Of a DNA stretch of 64,000 nucleotides, positions 13,101-28,100 are shown piece by piece (the first letter of the stretch is position 1; each line of letters opens with the position of its first letter). The translations under genes and the position numbers were made by a program. Below the pieces are notes generated by a model that saw only the letters and a list, made by a program, of their open reading frames with translations, made no database searches and had not been told where the DNA came from. Source of the DNA: Onchocerca lupi (Eukaryota > Nematoda > Chromadorea > Rhabditida > Onchocercidae); contig JAOVVO010000064.1 of NCBI GenBank assembly GCA_028564675.1, forward strand, positions 124,001 to 188,000. The letters are read 5' to 3'.

Positions 13101-16100
13101 TTGCATTCCATTAAATAAGAAGAAAAAGAGGAAAAAAAGGAAAATAAATAATTTCATTAGCAAAAAATTGGTTTCGAAAAATTAACGTAATTGTAAAATG
13201 AACTAAAATAATATCTAATAAAAGAATATGCATAACAAGAATAATAAAAAAAAAACAAAATTTTATACGATTAATCAATCAAAAAAGTAATAATATAAAA
13301 AATTATTTCAAGACAAAATTTTATTGCAGATTTTTGAATCGAATTCTTAGATGAAAAAATGGAAGAAAAGAGAAAAAAAAGAAAAGGAAAAGTTAAAATG
13401 GAAAAATGAGTTGAATATAAATAATACTCATCTTTTATCTTTATGCTTTTCAGCTATTGATTTCCAATTTCAAATTTAGTCAACTTTGGCTATTATAGCC
13501 AGACATCAATCATTTCTTAAGTCAAAAATATGTCATAGATATAAGATTTAAGTGCAAAAATATGTCATAGATATAAGTTATAAGATTTAAGTGCAAAAAT
13601 ATGGAATGTCTTTCCCAATTGTCTTCATATCTTATCTTTAATTTCATACATTTCTCCATCAAAGCTTAATTTTCATAATCATCCCATGCTTTCTGTTTGA
13701 AATTTTCAAAACATACTTCTTTAAAATTTGCATTAAAAGAAGCAGAAAGATTTTGAAATTTGTTTTCTCAATGGTCTTCCACTGTTCTTTTCAACTTCAT
13801 ATGTACATTTATCATAAGTTTAAATTTCCATGACCAATTGATTTTTTTTTCAAAATTTTAAAATTTACTCATTAAAATTAAAATATCTTTTTTGTAATCA
13901 AAAAAAGCAAGATGGTTGCACAAAATTTTGTAATTTTGTTTTCCAATTGTTTTTCATCATGCATTTAAATTTTCAAAAATCCCTCTGCCTTTATTTTCGT
14001 ATTTTTCCCATATATTCCTCAAAAATTTCTTATTTAAAAAAAAAAAAAGGAACAAAGTTCATACATTTATTTATTCGTTTATTTATTCCTTCCTGATTAT
14101 CATACCTTATTTTGCTTCAAAATCTGTTAAAATTTTTCTTGGTTTGTGAAAAAATATGGGAACAAAATTTTTGAAAAAGTCAGAACGTTAATATCATGAA
14201 AAAGAGTTCATTTACTCTAACAAGTTATTTATCTTTGTATAGAAGACCTATCGATTCTTCTTCCCTAACAATCTTTCATCATTTGCAGAAGGATTTCTAA
14301 CTTAGAGACATTCACCCACACTCCCAGAGATGGTCGCTTTACACCATTGCGTGATCGGCAAGCACATGAACTAGTCTGAACCAGTGGTTCTTATCATATT
14401 GAGCAGGATTACCATCGCAACAACATTTAACAGTAGAATGAAACTAGCCTGTCTCATGACGGTCTGAAATGGTACTGAAAAAGTAGAAGAAACCAATTAT
14501 TATTACATCCAAAATTATTATCTTCCTTTTTCATTCTAATATTACACTTACATTCATCATTTTAATAGGAAAAGAAGGAAGAAATTCTACTTTCGGAAGA
14601 GAAGAAATTTTTCTTTTTTGAAGAAATGTTATATATATATATATATATATATATTAATTTTGGGATTTTAACAAAATGATGAATTTCAAAAATTCTTTTC
14701 AAAAATTTTTTGGTGAAAAATTTAATTTCATAAACTAATATGAGAAATGAAGGTTGTTCACTTCGTTTTTTTTTCTTTTTTTTTAATTTCCGGTTTTTAA
14801 TTCAATTGTAAAATGATTTTAGTGATTTTCGATTTCCGTTTTCGTTTTTATTTTAACTTTCTTCTATATCACATATAATATAATGAATAAAGTAATTAAC
14901 GACTTTCCATTAACAATTTTTCATTTATTTATTGAATTTTAAATGGACATTTCAAGTTTTAATTTGCCCTTTTTAACAACAATTTTCATTAAACAGAAGA
15001 ATTAAATTCTAAATGTCTACACAATGGAATTAATGAGTGAAATAATTGTTCAAAACTTTCCATTCTAAGTGAGAAGAGAAAAACTTAAATTTAGTGAAAA
15101 TGAAAATATCTCTTCAGTTTTTTATGAAAAAAAAAAAGAAGACAGATAAAAATTGAGGAGTAAATCATAAAAATAAATATATCTTATATATTTCGGTGAA
15201 GCAAATGATAAAATGAGGGAATAATGACACAGGATGATTAAAAATGACTTGATGTAAGCAAACTTAATATAACTAATTTTCTGAGTCAAAAAAAAAAACG
15301 AAGTTGAAGTCTTAGTTGCCATAATTCTTAAATTTATCGACTATGTTCTCAAACAAAATGTATCCGTTTTTAATGATCCACTTTTTTTTCTCTGCTATGA
15401 TTTAGATACTTCTTTAGATCATCTAATATGATAATATATTTGAAACTTATTGTATAATAGTTCTAGTTTTGCAAAAAAAAAAAAAAAAAAAAAAAAAAGA
15501 AAAATTAATCTTTCATATTATTTCGTATTTCTTTCTTAGCGATTCAATTTAAAAAAAAAATAAAAAGCTTTAAGAAAACCAACTTTTGATTAAATTTATA
15601 GTAAGTTTTTTTTAACTTGTCATGTTTAATTGTTATAAGAAATTACAAAAAAGTGATATTTTTTATTTGAAATTAGAAAATAAAAAAATAAGAATTAGCT
15701 TTGAATCAGCTGCCACATAATTTCATAGTTTTCATTGAATTGCAACTTTTTCTTTAAATTTGAAGAGAACAACAAAAAAATCTTAAAAAAGACACTTTTT
15801 TTCCTTTTTCCTGTATTTCCATAAATGATTAATTTATTATAATTATTAGGAAAAATAATTTTAAAACAAATTTGGCAAAATTTAGACTTCTAGAAAATAT
15901 CAGTATATTTTTTTCTCCTGTGTTATAAATTTGATATATTGATAAGATTTCACCTATAACTTTTTCACGCATCTCATTCTTTCTTGCATATTGATTTAAA
16001 TAAATCAATAATCAAGTATTTACGTCATTACGCATACCATCTGTGATAATTATTATTGCTCAGATAATTTATTTCAAAAATTTTCAAATAGTTTTTGAAG

Positions 16101-19100
16101 TAATTTTTATCCAATTTCAAATAATTTCTGTCCAAAAATTTCCGGTAATTTCATACTCATTTATTTTCGGTACATACCGGTATATTTGATATAACATCGT
16201 TACTATTATCGGCAAATAACGGTATTTTTGATATAACGATGCAAATTTAGGTACAAAAATTAGATGTCTTTGTTGTCTTTCGGTTCGCTGTAGAAAAACT
16301 CAAAAATTTTCAATAAAAAAAATCAAGAAAAAAATTATTTGATGAAAATTTTCTGATAAATATTTTAAAATTTAAAGAAAAAATAATTATTTTCAATTAA
16401 GGAATAATATTTTAACATTGAAACCTCACTAATAAGTTGGCAATATTTTATTTCTATTAAAATGGGTTAAATTCTATTTGCAAAGATAAAACAAAAAAAG
16501 TAGTGAATTTCACTACTTTTCACAATTTTTATGAATTCTTCTTTCCTAGAATTTTTAACTTTCATTTATGATACTTTTCGAATATTATTGAAATAATATC
16601 ATTAGGCAAAACAATACAATGTCAGATTCATTTCTTCGAAATTCTGTTTCCTGCTTTTTCTTTCATTTCTGATTAACTATTTTAACTACTATATGTAATA
16701 ATGTTCGCTTCTCTTTAAAATATTTCATAAATATTCTATTTATTAATTATATTAATTTTTATCCTACAGAATTTAACCATTCTTATTAATAACGTAATTA
16801 TTAATTGCTATAAAAAGTTTTCTTTTCCTCTTTTTTTTTTTTTTTTTTAAATTTAACCTTCAAAAGAAAATTATTTATCGATTTCGTATGCATATATGTA
16901 AATATATACCATTGTATTGAAGCATTTGAAATTTCTTGATTTTCACTGCCCATAATTGTATTTTTTTTTTTTATATATATAACCTGCTATAAATCATCGC
17001 CAATAATAATACCTTTCATTTTTTGAATTATTTCTCTCGCTTTTCTTTTTTTTTTTTTTTTTTTTTTTTAATACTTTTCACATCAGATAGTATTTAGTGG
17101 TTGGAATGGAAATCGAATTTCTTTTTCCGTCAATTTTTATTTTTTTTTTTTTTTGCGAATTATTAAGTTTTATTCGACGAAGAAAAAGAAAAGCTTGAAA
17201 TTTAGGAAAAAAGAAAAGAGAAATTTGGGTTATAATTATTTATTAAGAAGAAGTATAACAAGACAATTGAATAAAATTTAACAAATCGTGTCTTTTTTTC
17301 TTATGAATAGAAAATTTGTATCGTTAAAAAAAAAAAAAAATCCCGAATTATACCCCAAAAATTTTAAAACATTTGTTGCGTTATTTGCATTCTTTCCGTT
17401 TTGGTGAATACTTTTAAAATTTAATTTTCCAAATGAAAATATCGATTTTTGTATGCAAATGTATTTAATAATTGTTATTCTTCGACTTAATTTTGCAAAG
17501 TGCTAGTTTTAATTTCAAATTATTTTATTTAAATAATTTGAAAGATTTTTGGTAAATTTTATTCCAATCACTATTATTTTATCATCACTAACTTTATTAT
17601 TTGCATGAGTAATCAAAAATTTATTCTCTATTGTAAAATTTAAATTTAATTTCTGTGAAAAAATTATTATTTCTGTTTTTATTTTTTTGTAAAATTTAAA
17701 CCGTGAAAATTTGTATTTTGCCGAAAATATATCATCCATACATCGTATTTCCCTTTCGTCACATTTATTATCTGTTTCTTTTTTGTTTTCAATACATATT
17801 TTATTTTAGGTAATCGAAGGTTTTAAAAAAAAGGTTAAAAAAGGAAGAGAAGGAAAAAGAAGGAAGAAATTTTGGGAAATCGGGAAGGAAAGAAAAAAGT
17901 TCCAATCATATATTATCAACAATTCAAAAAAAAAAAAATCATTCTTTTATTAAATTTAAATGCTTATTTTGCTACCAAAAACAAAAGATGTATGAAAAAG
18001 AAAAAATTTTAGTTTTTTTTGATTAAAAAAACTAAAAATTTAAATTTCTTTAGTTAGCTTTAAAAAAAAAAGCACCGCCTTCTTTTTCCTTCTGCATTTT
18101 TACGCCTTCTGATTACTACTAAAATTCACTACTATTTATCTATTACTGGGCTATTACTATTGCTGGGCTAGTAAACTGGACTACCACTGGACTATTATAC
18201 TATTGGCTAGCTGTAATCACTAATGGACAATTGATAACAGTTGTTGAATTAATCTTATCAGTTAAAAGAAACAAAAAAAAAAAAAAAATAATGTATGGTC
18301 ATATTATTTCATCGTTGAAAAAGTTCGCATATTGCTTTCGTCAATAATTCGTTTAAAAAATATTACTGATCTGATGATTATAAATTATCAGTTACAATAA
18401 TTCGATATCGCTTTATTATAATACTAATTTGCATTATTATTGCAGTTATGATTATTAATTAATTAATTTTGATTTTGTCTCTCAATAGAATTTCCTGCTT
18501 CCGATAAACAGAAGTGCAAATATTTTGCTGAATAATTTATATGATTATTTGTAAATTTGAAAACTAATTAATTTCATCGACATTATTTCTTCCTTCGATT
18601 TTTTCGAATCCGAATTTGATTATACTGAGACGATAGTTGCTGTATCGAAATTAGAATTAAAATTCTTATTTTGGAAATCAACTTAATTGAAAATTTTCAT
18701 TTCGAATTTAACTAAATCGAAAGTCTTAATTGAAACCTTGCTGGGCATTCCTATTTCGGATTTTGCTGAAACTGAAGATTATTGTTTCCGAATCGACTGA
18801 ATTGAAATTTTCAATTTCGGATTTGACTGAATTAAAAAATCCTGACATTTGCATAATTTTCTGGACGAAATGCTAAAAATATTATTAGAATTGTAGTTTA
18901 CGAAATACTAAATCATCAACTTTAATTATAAATTTATAATTTAATACGAATTGGATGCTATGACGAAAACTATTCCACTGTATTTGCATTTATTACTGTT
19001 ATTTACTGCAATTTTCAACATTTTAAGCATCGATTTCAATGCACCTGGAGGTCAGTGAATAAATTGAATGAATGAAAAATAAACATAAAATATATTGTTA

Positions 19101-22100
19101 AATTAAATTAACTAATAAATACACGTATCTTTGCGCTTATTTAATTGGTCTAAATTAATTAAGACGAGTAATCAATATTTTCAAAAGGATATATATATTT
19201 AATAAGAATTAAGTGTTATGAATTATTTATAATAACAATTTAAATTAGAAAAAATAGGGATACAATTTTTACTATAGATAATTAATAAGATTTTTTTTAT
19301 CGGCACTATTTTATATCAATCAGATATTAAATTTCTAATTGCATTATTTATTACTCATCTTGGAAATTCCTGACAATAATTATCACTACTAATTTATTTT
19401 AAATTGAATTTAAAAATCAAATTTCAAGAAAAAAAGAAATTTTTGTTCAGCAATTGAATTCTTTAACGAAAAATATTGCACTTCAAATGTCATTTATTCT
19501 ATTGTAGACTTATTTCAAATTATTTCTTCAAATTTTGAAGTTTTGAAGATTGATTTTTTCCTTTTTTCCTGATGGACTACTTTTATTTGAATATTTTTTC
19601 TTTTTTTTTTTGGAATAAATGAAGCGCTATGACATATATTTGTCATTGAAATAGTTCTGAAATCCTAGAAAATATAATGAATGCGGCGGGAAGAAGAGAG
19701 ATTACGAACTTTTAATATTTTTGCTTGAAATTTGGCTTTCAGTTGTCATCCCATCACCATTAATCTTTTAATTTAACTTAAATAATGAGTTTTGCTTGCA
19801 TGAAATTTTGGAAATTTCCAGAACAAACTGAAATATTCCATTTTCAGATATTAATTTCACATAATAAATAAAATGAATTCATATCAGATGATGAATAGTT
19901 TCTTTTTTAAATGAAATATACAAACGAAATGCGCATGTTTTAATGAATGATTAAAGCTAAGGATTAAATAGTATTTTTGTGAAATGCGCACAGATTTTCG
20001 GAACATTTGCATATTGCGCTTGTGATTTTGGAATATTTACGTGATAAATTCCCATATTTTCAGAAGATTTACGTAAAATATCTGCACAAAATGCGCTTAT
20101 ATTTTCAATCAAATATATCCTAATCATATTTTCTATAAAATACTTAATGACAACAGTAGAAGAGAAAAAAAAAATCATCTTGCAATTCTTTTAGATTTAA
20201 AATTAAAATCTTCAATAAATCAAAAAAATCCCATTTAAGAAATTACTTTATAATAAACAAAATAAATTTACAAGTATAAAACAGAAACTATTTCAAAATA
20301 AACGGATAAACTTTCACATAAAAACACATTAATTAATCTAAATTTTATCAGAAGAAAAAAAAAAACGAAGTCTAATAAAAATATCGATTAAAATGAAAAT
20401 AGCAGGAAAAGAGTAAAAGAAAATGGAAAAAATAAATCTGAAAAAAAAATCAAACTAATACGGTTTAATTCTTTATAATTTTTTTTTTTTTTCAAAGCAA
20501 TATTAAAGCAAATTTTTTTACTCTTTTTCTAGACTTTTTTTGCCTAAAATTTTCTTTTCTTTTCTTCTTAAATTCAAAAAAAAAGATTTTTTCGTGTTTT
20601 GATTAAACTTAAACTATTTGCCATTTTTTAAATTTTATTTAATAATATAAAAATGATGAAAAAATATAGGTCTAATAATATAAAACACTTTCATTGGAGA
20701 AAAAAAAGGAATTTTAGATCATTTTTATCAATAAATAATTTATCTGATAGAATTAGCAAAGTGCTTTCCTTCCTATTAAAATTTCTTTTTTTTGAAAAAA
20801 AGTTAAAATAAAAAGAAGAATATAGCGGTCATTTTTTCTTTTATTTCTCCAAACAAAAAAGAAATTTGAAAGAAAATTGAAGAAGAAGGAAAAAAAGAAA
20901 ATGAAAACTATAAAAGTTTTTCAAAAGTCATAAATTATTCGGTGATTTTTGATTGGGAAAGAAAGAAAGTGGAAATTGCGAGGAGAAAAATAAGAGAAAT
21001 TAAAAACAATGAATTGGAGAATAAAAATAAAGAAAGGGGAAAATTTGGAATGAATTCTTTCTTTTTTAGTTTGAAAAACTTAATTTTAATTTTTTATGCC
21101 AAATTTTTGTGGACTAAATTTAAAACTATTACCTTATGAGATGAGGAAAAATTGCCGATTGAAGTTTAAAAGCAATTTTTTAGATTAATGAAATTTTAAA
21201 AATTAATTTTTTGTTGCTTTTGTTTTTCGTTTTGGAAAAATGTTGAAATATAAATGTGTTAAAAAAAAGAAAAAGAAGATGATATTTATGATTTCCGGAT
21301 TTCTCGATGATTATCCGTGATAATGTAAACAATTTTTCATGGCAATTGTTATCATATTGATCATTTCATCTTGTTTAGTTATTTTTCTTTTTTAATTTTT
21401 TCTACAAAATTTTTATTTTTTCTAGCTCAATTTAATTTCAAAGTTAAAACGGATAATTAACAGAAACAAAAACATGATAACTAACAAAAGCACTTCATCT
21501 TGTCATTTTTTTTTCCAAACTTATCAGTAATAGATTTTTCTTCATCGCCAAAAAATTTCTTTTGCTAAAATATAAGAAAATAGGAAAACTTATCTAATAA
21601 TAATTCATTGATATGCCTCATACTAAGCTGATATAATTAGTGAATGATATTTAGTTTTATTATTGATTGAATATAATCAATAATTAGTTCATTCTATAAT
21701 TAAAAAAATACAATCAATAATTGAAAGTGAGTAAATGCAATTATTAATTTATAACTAATCTATTATGAGGAAATATCCACAAAATAGTACTATTATTTCT
21801 CGATTTAGAAAATAAAATGATTAATTTCCAATTAAAAAATAGAATGATTAATTCCCAATCGAAATGTTTTCTATCATTGAGGAGATGTAACCAAGAATGA
21901 TGTAATCAGTAATTGATATGTCAATCGATTAATCAGGAAATACAATCAGTAATTGATATATTTTTTATTAACAATCAATAATTGATAAATTAGCAAACAC
22001 AATCAATAATCGATAAATTATTCTGTTATTGCAATAATATATGAATTATTGATTTCATCTACTCAATATTATTGAATAAGTAAATTTAGTGTACTTGGAA

Positions 22101-25100
22101 TAATTTATGATCGCATTTTTCTTACCCAATCTTCTTTTTTCATCTAAAATTGATAAATAATGAAAAGTAAATTGATTAAATTATTAATTTTTATTAACAG
22201 ATTAATCAAAATCGCAACATTTCAATCGCAATATTTTCTTGGTTTTATCTTTCTTAAAATGGATTAATTTATTTCTTGATATTATTCAAATTGAATTTAA
22301 TTTTTTTGAAAAAATTACTATTGATATTATTCAAATTGTGTTTAATTTTTTGCTGCAAAATCTTCTTAATTATGGCCAAAAATAATCGCATTTGCTTGAT
22401 TTCTCTCAATTGATTAATTTTATTTCTTTTATTCGTTAAGAATATAATGAAAAAATGAAGATTTTTTTTCATTTGAATTTGAACGATTCGCTATTTTTTT
22501 TTCTTAATTTTTCAAAAGTAACAGAAGTTGAATTTGAGTTAAACTGAATTCGAATTTCGGAATTTGAATTTGAATTTGAGTGCGAACAGAAATTTTTTAT
22601 TGCTTTTTTTTTTAAAGTAAAAAAACGAAACAAAAAAAAAAAAACAAAAAATTATGTCATGAAATTCGTTTCATTTAAAAATATGCTTTAATATTTTGCA
22701 ATTAAAAAAATTAAAGTTGAATTTTTTCAAAATTAATTTTTATTTTAAAATATAAAACTTGCATGATGAATGAACGAGTATGCATTGATATAAACTGCTA
22801 GCAATATTTTATTCAAAAATCGGTTCTATAAATATTTTACGGAGGTTTGAATTAATTCGTAGATTATTTATTCAACCAATCATTTAATCTAACCAAAAAT
22901 TATTCTGCTTAATTAATTATTTCAAATTTTTGAACGAAACGATTTCGATATCCTTTAATTGAAATATTGTTAATGAATGTATTTTTGAAGTTTTAATGAA
23001 TTTTTGAATAATTTTAGCGTTAACTACTTCGAAAAAACATTTCAAATTTTTTTAAAAAAAATTTCATATTTATCAAAAAAAAAGTAACGAAATTAAAAGA
23101 AAACAGGAAAATTAGCTGATTTGAAATGAATTTAGTTGTTTCTAAATATAATTTTATACGAATAACAAAAAAACTTCAATTTGACTAAAGTGCTGTTAAT
23201 TCAATTTTCGTCAGGTTCAAAATAATAAATGAAATATCATTAATTATGATGAAAGAAATTGATTTGCAAAAATTGCCATTTTTTGTTTTTCTGCTTTTTT
23301 AACTTAAAAATAAAATGAATGGTAGTTCTTTTTTGATAAATTAATTTCTAGTAGAAAAATTAGATGTTTTTACGGAAAAGAGATCTTTTGGTTAAAATAT
23401 CATTAATTTTATCAAAGATTTGATAATTTTTTGTATTATAATTTCATACTTTTTTCAAAAATGTTCAATAAATAATGTGCAAAACACGATAGGAATTAAT
23501 GAATAGAAAGAATAATTTTAAAAACCAAAATTGTTTATTTTTAATTATCTGTTTTAAAGGCAAAAAAACAAACTTTTTTCTTAATTTATTGTACGATAAA
23601 AAAAAAAAGAGGAAATGTTTAGCAAAAATTTTTTCTAAATAGTTATTTTGATGATATTATTCTCATTTTAGTTTTAAAATTGTTTCCAAAATGGATTAAG
23701 ACAGGAAGGATAAAAATTTGATTTGAATAATAGATAAAGAAAAGATGGAATAGATAAAAATTCAATTTGAATAATTTTAAATAAAAAAAAAAAAATTCAA
23801 TCAATCTTGCTTGTATTATGTTTTTTAAAATTTAAATATGCAAATTATTCTTAACAATTCTCTTTCTTCTTTCATTCTCCCCTTCATCACTCTTTTATCT
23901 CTTATAAAATACTTTTGAATAATTAGCTATTATCATGGGGGATGAAAATGTGAACAAAATTTATCTCTTGAGAATATTATGCTATTTTTAAATTCAAAAT
24001 TGATGGTTTAACCAATTCTAATCATAGAAATACCTTTTTTTTTTTTTTTTTTTTCATTCTTTTGGATGCCAAATGTATACATGTACTGGCTGCCATCGTG
24101 AAATAGTATACAAATAAGAAATTGCAAAAATATTCCTAGTACAATAAGAAATTAGCAAGTATGCATGATACTGTAAGAGTAATAAAAACTAATTTATTAG
24201 TAAGGAAAAATAATATACAAATAAGAGATGGTAAAAATACTACTGATACAATAAGGCGTTAGGAAATATACATAATATTGTATGAATAATGGCAGTAATC
24301 TGTTAATATGGAAAAATGTCAAGACATTAGTAAATTTATATATGATACTATACGAATAATAGAGAAGATAATTTATTAACATAGAAAAATAGAAGTAACT
24401 GGTACAATAAGATATCCGTAAATAGGCAAAAATATTGGTGGTACAATAAGGCAAGAAAATATTGTTTTAAAAATGAAAAAAATAGCATAAAAATAAGAAA
24501 GTAAGATATTGTTTCAAAAATCATTTTTTTAAAAAAATTAAACTTTAAAATTTGATATTAACATAACTGTAATTAACGGTATGAATTTAAAACTCAATAA
24601 GTTTTTGTTTGTGTATTTCTCGTATTATTCATTCTAACTTTAAATAAGCTATTATATTATTTATTAATATTATGATAAGATAGATTTTGATAAGATAAAA
24701 GATAGAGGGATGGAAAGAGCGGGGGAATCAATCTGTTAATTTGACTGATTTCCCCGCCATTTCATTTCCCCTCGGAAAATGGCATCAATTTATTCGCGAC
24801 AAATTAAATCCCAAAAGGCAAATCGAAATGTGAAATATTTCGTAGCCAAAAGTTTTTCAAATGCCACAAGAAGATGGATTATGCCAAGTCTGGCCGAAAT
24901 TCAGAGCTCATAGTTTGCATGCAAATAAGTTTTTGGGAAAATATCGAAATAGCCGAAATATATGGAAAAAGAAGGGAACATGTTAGATTTATGCGATAAT
25001 TGATAATCAATTATCAATTATCGCATAAATCAGTGATAACACTGATTCTAATACTATCATTTAACAGTACATTATTTTTGAGTAAAAACAGTAAATTTCA

Positions 25101-28100
25101 TGTAATGATAATTAATAGAATTTATAATCACTTATCACTTCTATCATAAATTCGATCATCTATTGTTACATTAAGAATGAGAAAGTACATTTGGTGTAGT
25201 GATTGGTTGACGGAAGTGATATATTCGATTTAATAATAGTTGATGGAAGTGATAATCACTTATTATCTCTATCATTCAATTCAATATTATTACTTATCAT
25301 TATTTTAAGAATAAAACAGTATTCTGATTCACTGAACATTGATAAAATTGATACTCACTTATCACTTCTATCATTCATTTAAAAATCAAACAGATATATT
25401 CGAGTCATGATTTCTTGAAAAAACTAATGATCATTTATCACCTTATCATTTAAAAAAATTCGATACTGTTATTTACCTTTTTATAAAGAATGTAAGAGAT
25501 GTACCCGAGTAATGATTAATTGACGGAAGTGATAAGCACTTATCATTTTTACTTATTCATTTCAATACTATTGTCCGTCATTATATTAAGGATGAAATAG
25601 GTAATTGATTGAAGTGATAATCTCATTTTAACTTATTAAATTTAGTACTATTTATCTGGAAACGATTATTAATATCAGTTTGTTTATTAAAAGATTTTCA
25701 ATTTCCAAACATCAATAAAAATTGAAAATTGATCAAAAATTTTTTTCAATTTTTATTTATACTTATTATTTTTCTATAAGATTAAGAATTTTCTTTTTCG
25801 TTTTTAAAACGATCATTTTTCACATCTTCTTTCGATTTTTTTCCCATTCCAAACTTTTAAGAAAGTTTGTTATTGAAAATTTATGTGACTGGTCGTATTC
25901 TTTCATTCAGATTGTTTCATTTTCGTAATGGCAAAAAATAAAACATTTCAATAAATTTTATCATCGATTTTCTAATTTTATTAGATTCTGAAGTGCAATT
26001 TTTGAATCAATTCTAATTCTATTCATTTTTTTTTCATATTCCAAAAATAAATCTTACGATTTCCGATTGTATCTAGGAAGATGAAAAGTTTGAGCGAATT
26101 TTTTTCAGAATTCTAATTCAGAATCTAGAATTGATCTAAAAATGACGATTTCAATTCTAACCTAACAAATTTCATACTTCTTTTTGTTTTTCCAACATTC
26201 TTATTCTAAAATAGAATTTGATATCGGAAAAATGCGACATTGCATGAATTCAGTTGGCTCCAAATAATACAACACAAAACACAATTCGAATTTTACTATA
26301 TTTCAAGAATTATTCAAATAATTTAATTTATTTTAACACTTTTAAACTTTTCTTTTTTTGTTAACAATTCAATGGGATTTAATCGAATTTTAAAGATAAC
26401 TTCAGAAATTTCTAAGAGTAAATCTTTATTTTATAGATAAGTTTGACTTTTTTTTTTGCTTTGTAAATAAAACAATGACTTTTTTTTCTGTTTAATGTGA
26501 GAAATTAAACTTTTCTTATTTTTCGAAATTGCAAACTTTCAAATTTCAATACATTTTATCTTACTGCTGATAATTTTATTCGTTTCGTACAAATTTATAA
26601 TTACTAAAATGATGAATAATGATAGCAATATAAAAAATCATAGCAAACGATCGTGAAAGAAACAAAAAGTGACAAATAAAAAGACCGGAAACGAAAGTTT
26701 TTCTACAAAAATTTTAAATTTTGAAGATTTTTTCTTTTATATTAACGATTGAAAGCGGAAAATTCTTGATAATATTTTTTTTGACAAAGAAATGGCTTAA
26801 AAAATTAAGCAAATTATTAAGAAATTTAATTTGATTTTTAGATTCCGAATCAGATATTGATCTTTTGGTACCAGTAAAAAGTTTGTTAAACGAACGAGTT
26901 GAACTTTACAAAGCCAGAGGTCTTGAAGGTTTTCCCGCTGTTGGAATTAAGGTAATTTCAAAAAAAAAAAAGGAAAAAAATTGAAAAATTTTATTTAAAT
27001 AATATTTTGTGATTAAAAATTTATTTTTTAAGTTTTTTTCAAATATTCGGTCGAAATTCTGTGATGATGGAAAAAGAATTAAAATTTATGGAATAAAAGA
27101 AATATTTATTTTGAAATTTTTAAAGAAACCAAAAAATACTACCAATTTTGATTAATTAAAAGAAGAATAATAAAAAAAAATCAAAAGAAGATTATAAATT
27201 ATATTTCCGATGCATGGAATTTTACGATAATTTAATTTGATAACAAAATTTAATTTTAATAATCTGATAATAAATTCTGATAAATTAATTTTCTTTTTCA
27301 TACAGCGTGGTGTTGAAATTGTTGTGCCATATCGACAATACCTCCCGAAAAAATTTTTCCGGAATTTCGCATTTACAGCAGTAATTCGACCGGATGATCG
27401 TCAAGGCGGATATTTATTTGCTGTTGTTAATCCTCTTGATACTGTCGTTGATCTCGGTGTTTTACTCGAATTTGCCGGTAAGTAGTGTTTTTTAAATTTC
27501 AAAAAAATTTGAAAAATTGAAAAATTTTTTGAAAAATATTATGCAAATTATAACATTTGTGTAATTATTAACGAAGGAATTAAATCGAAACCTTTCCAAT
27601 AATTGCAAAAAATTTTTTCATTTCAAGTACTTTTTAATTAAAAGTTGTAGAAAAAAATTCAGCAAATGATATTGTTGGAACAGTAATAAATATATTATTC
27701 TCTTCTTTATTTTATAGAAATAATTTTTATTCAGAAAAAAATTAATTAATAATCTAAAAAAAAAGTTTATCCTAATTCGTTTTATTGCCTTTGATGAAAT
27801 TGTAAAAAAAAACTTTTTTTGTACGTGATAATCAAACATGTATTATATTACTTAATTAATCAAAAAAAAAATTTACTTTTTTTAAAATTTTCATTCATTT
27901 TTGATAAAAATTCTAGAAAACATGTTGTTTCTTTTCTTTTTTAGATGATAATCCAAGCAAATCTTGAAAATATTTAAGTTTTATTACAGTAAATTTAATT
28001 TTAGATTTTTTTAAAGTTTTATTTTAGTAAATTTTCATCCATTTACTTAGATTGTATCGTATAAAATTTAAAAAAAAGATGATTTTCTAAATTTTATTTT

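Larger units (their letters stand above)
4539..26841 (+). other. Giant intron (22.3 kb) between MAM-like and TSPN exons
   Basis: It is bounded by donor gttagt and acceptor gatttttag, with phase 1 on both sides. The stretches 4,600-12,200 and 13,000-18,500 are mostly featureless AT-rich DNA with many A or T runs. Within the intron lie the isoform-B start exon (18960-19050), a 28S rRNA fragment (14291-14468), decayed minisatellites (12240-12900, 18600-18850, 21600-22080, 24080-24470, 25050-25660), a hairpin cluster (24718-25047), a TA microsatellite (14629-14654) and short palindromes (6567-6587, 16496-16520). I find no plausible gene on the minus strand. Confidence 0.7.
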
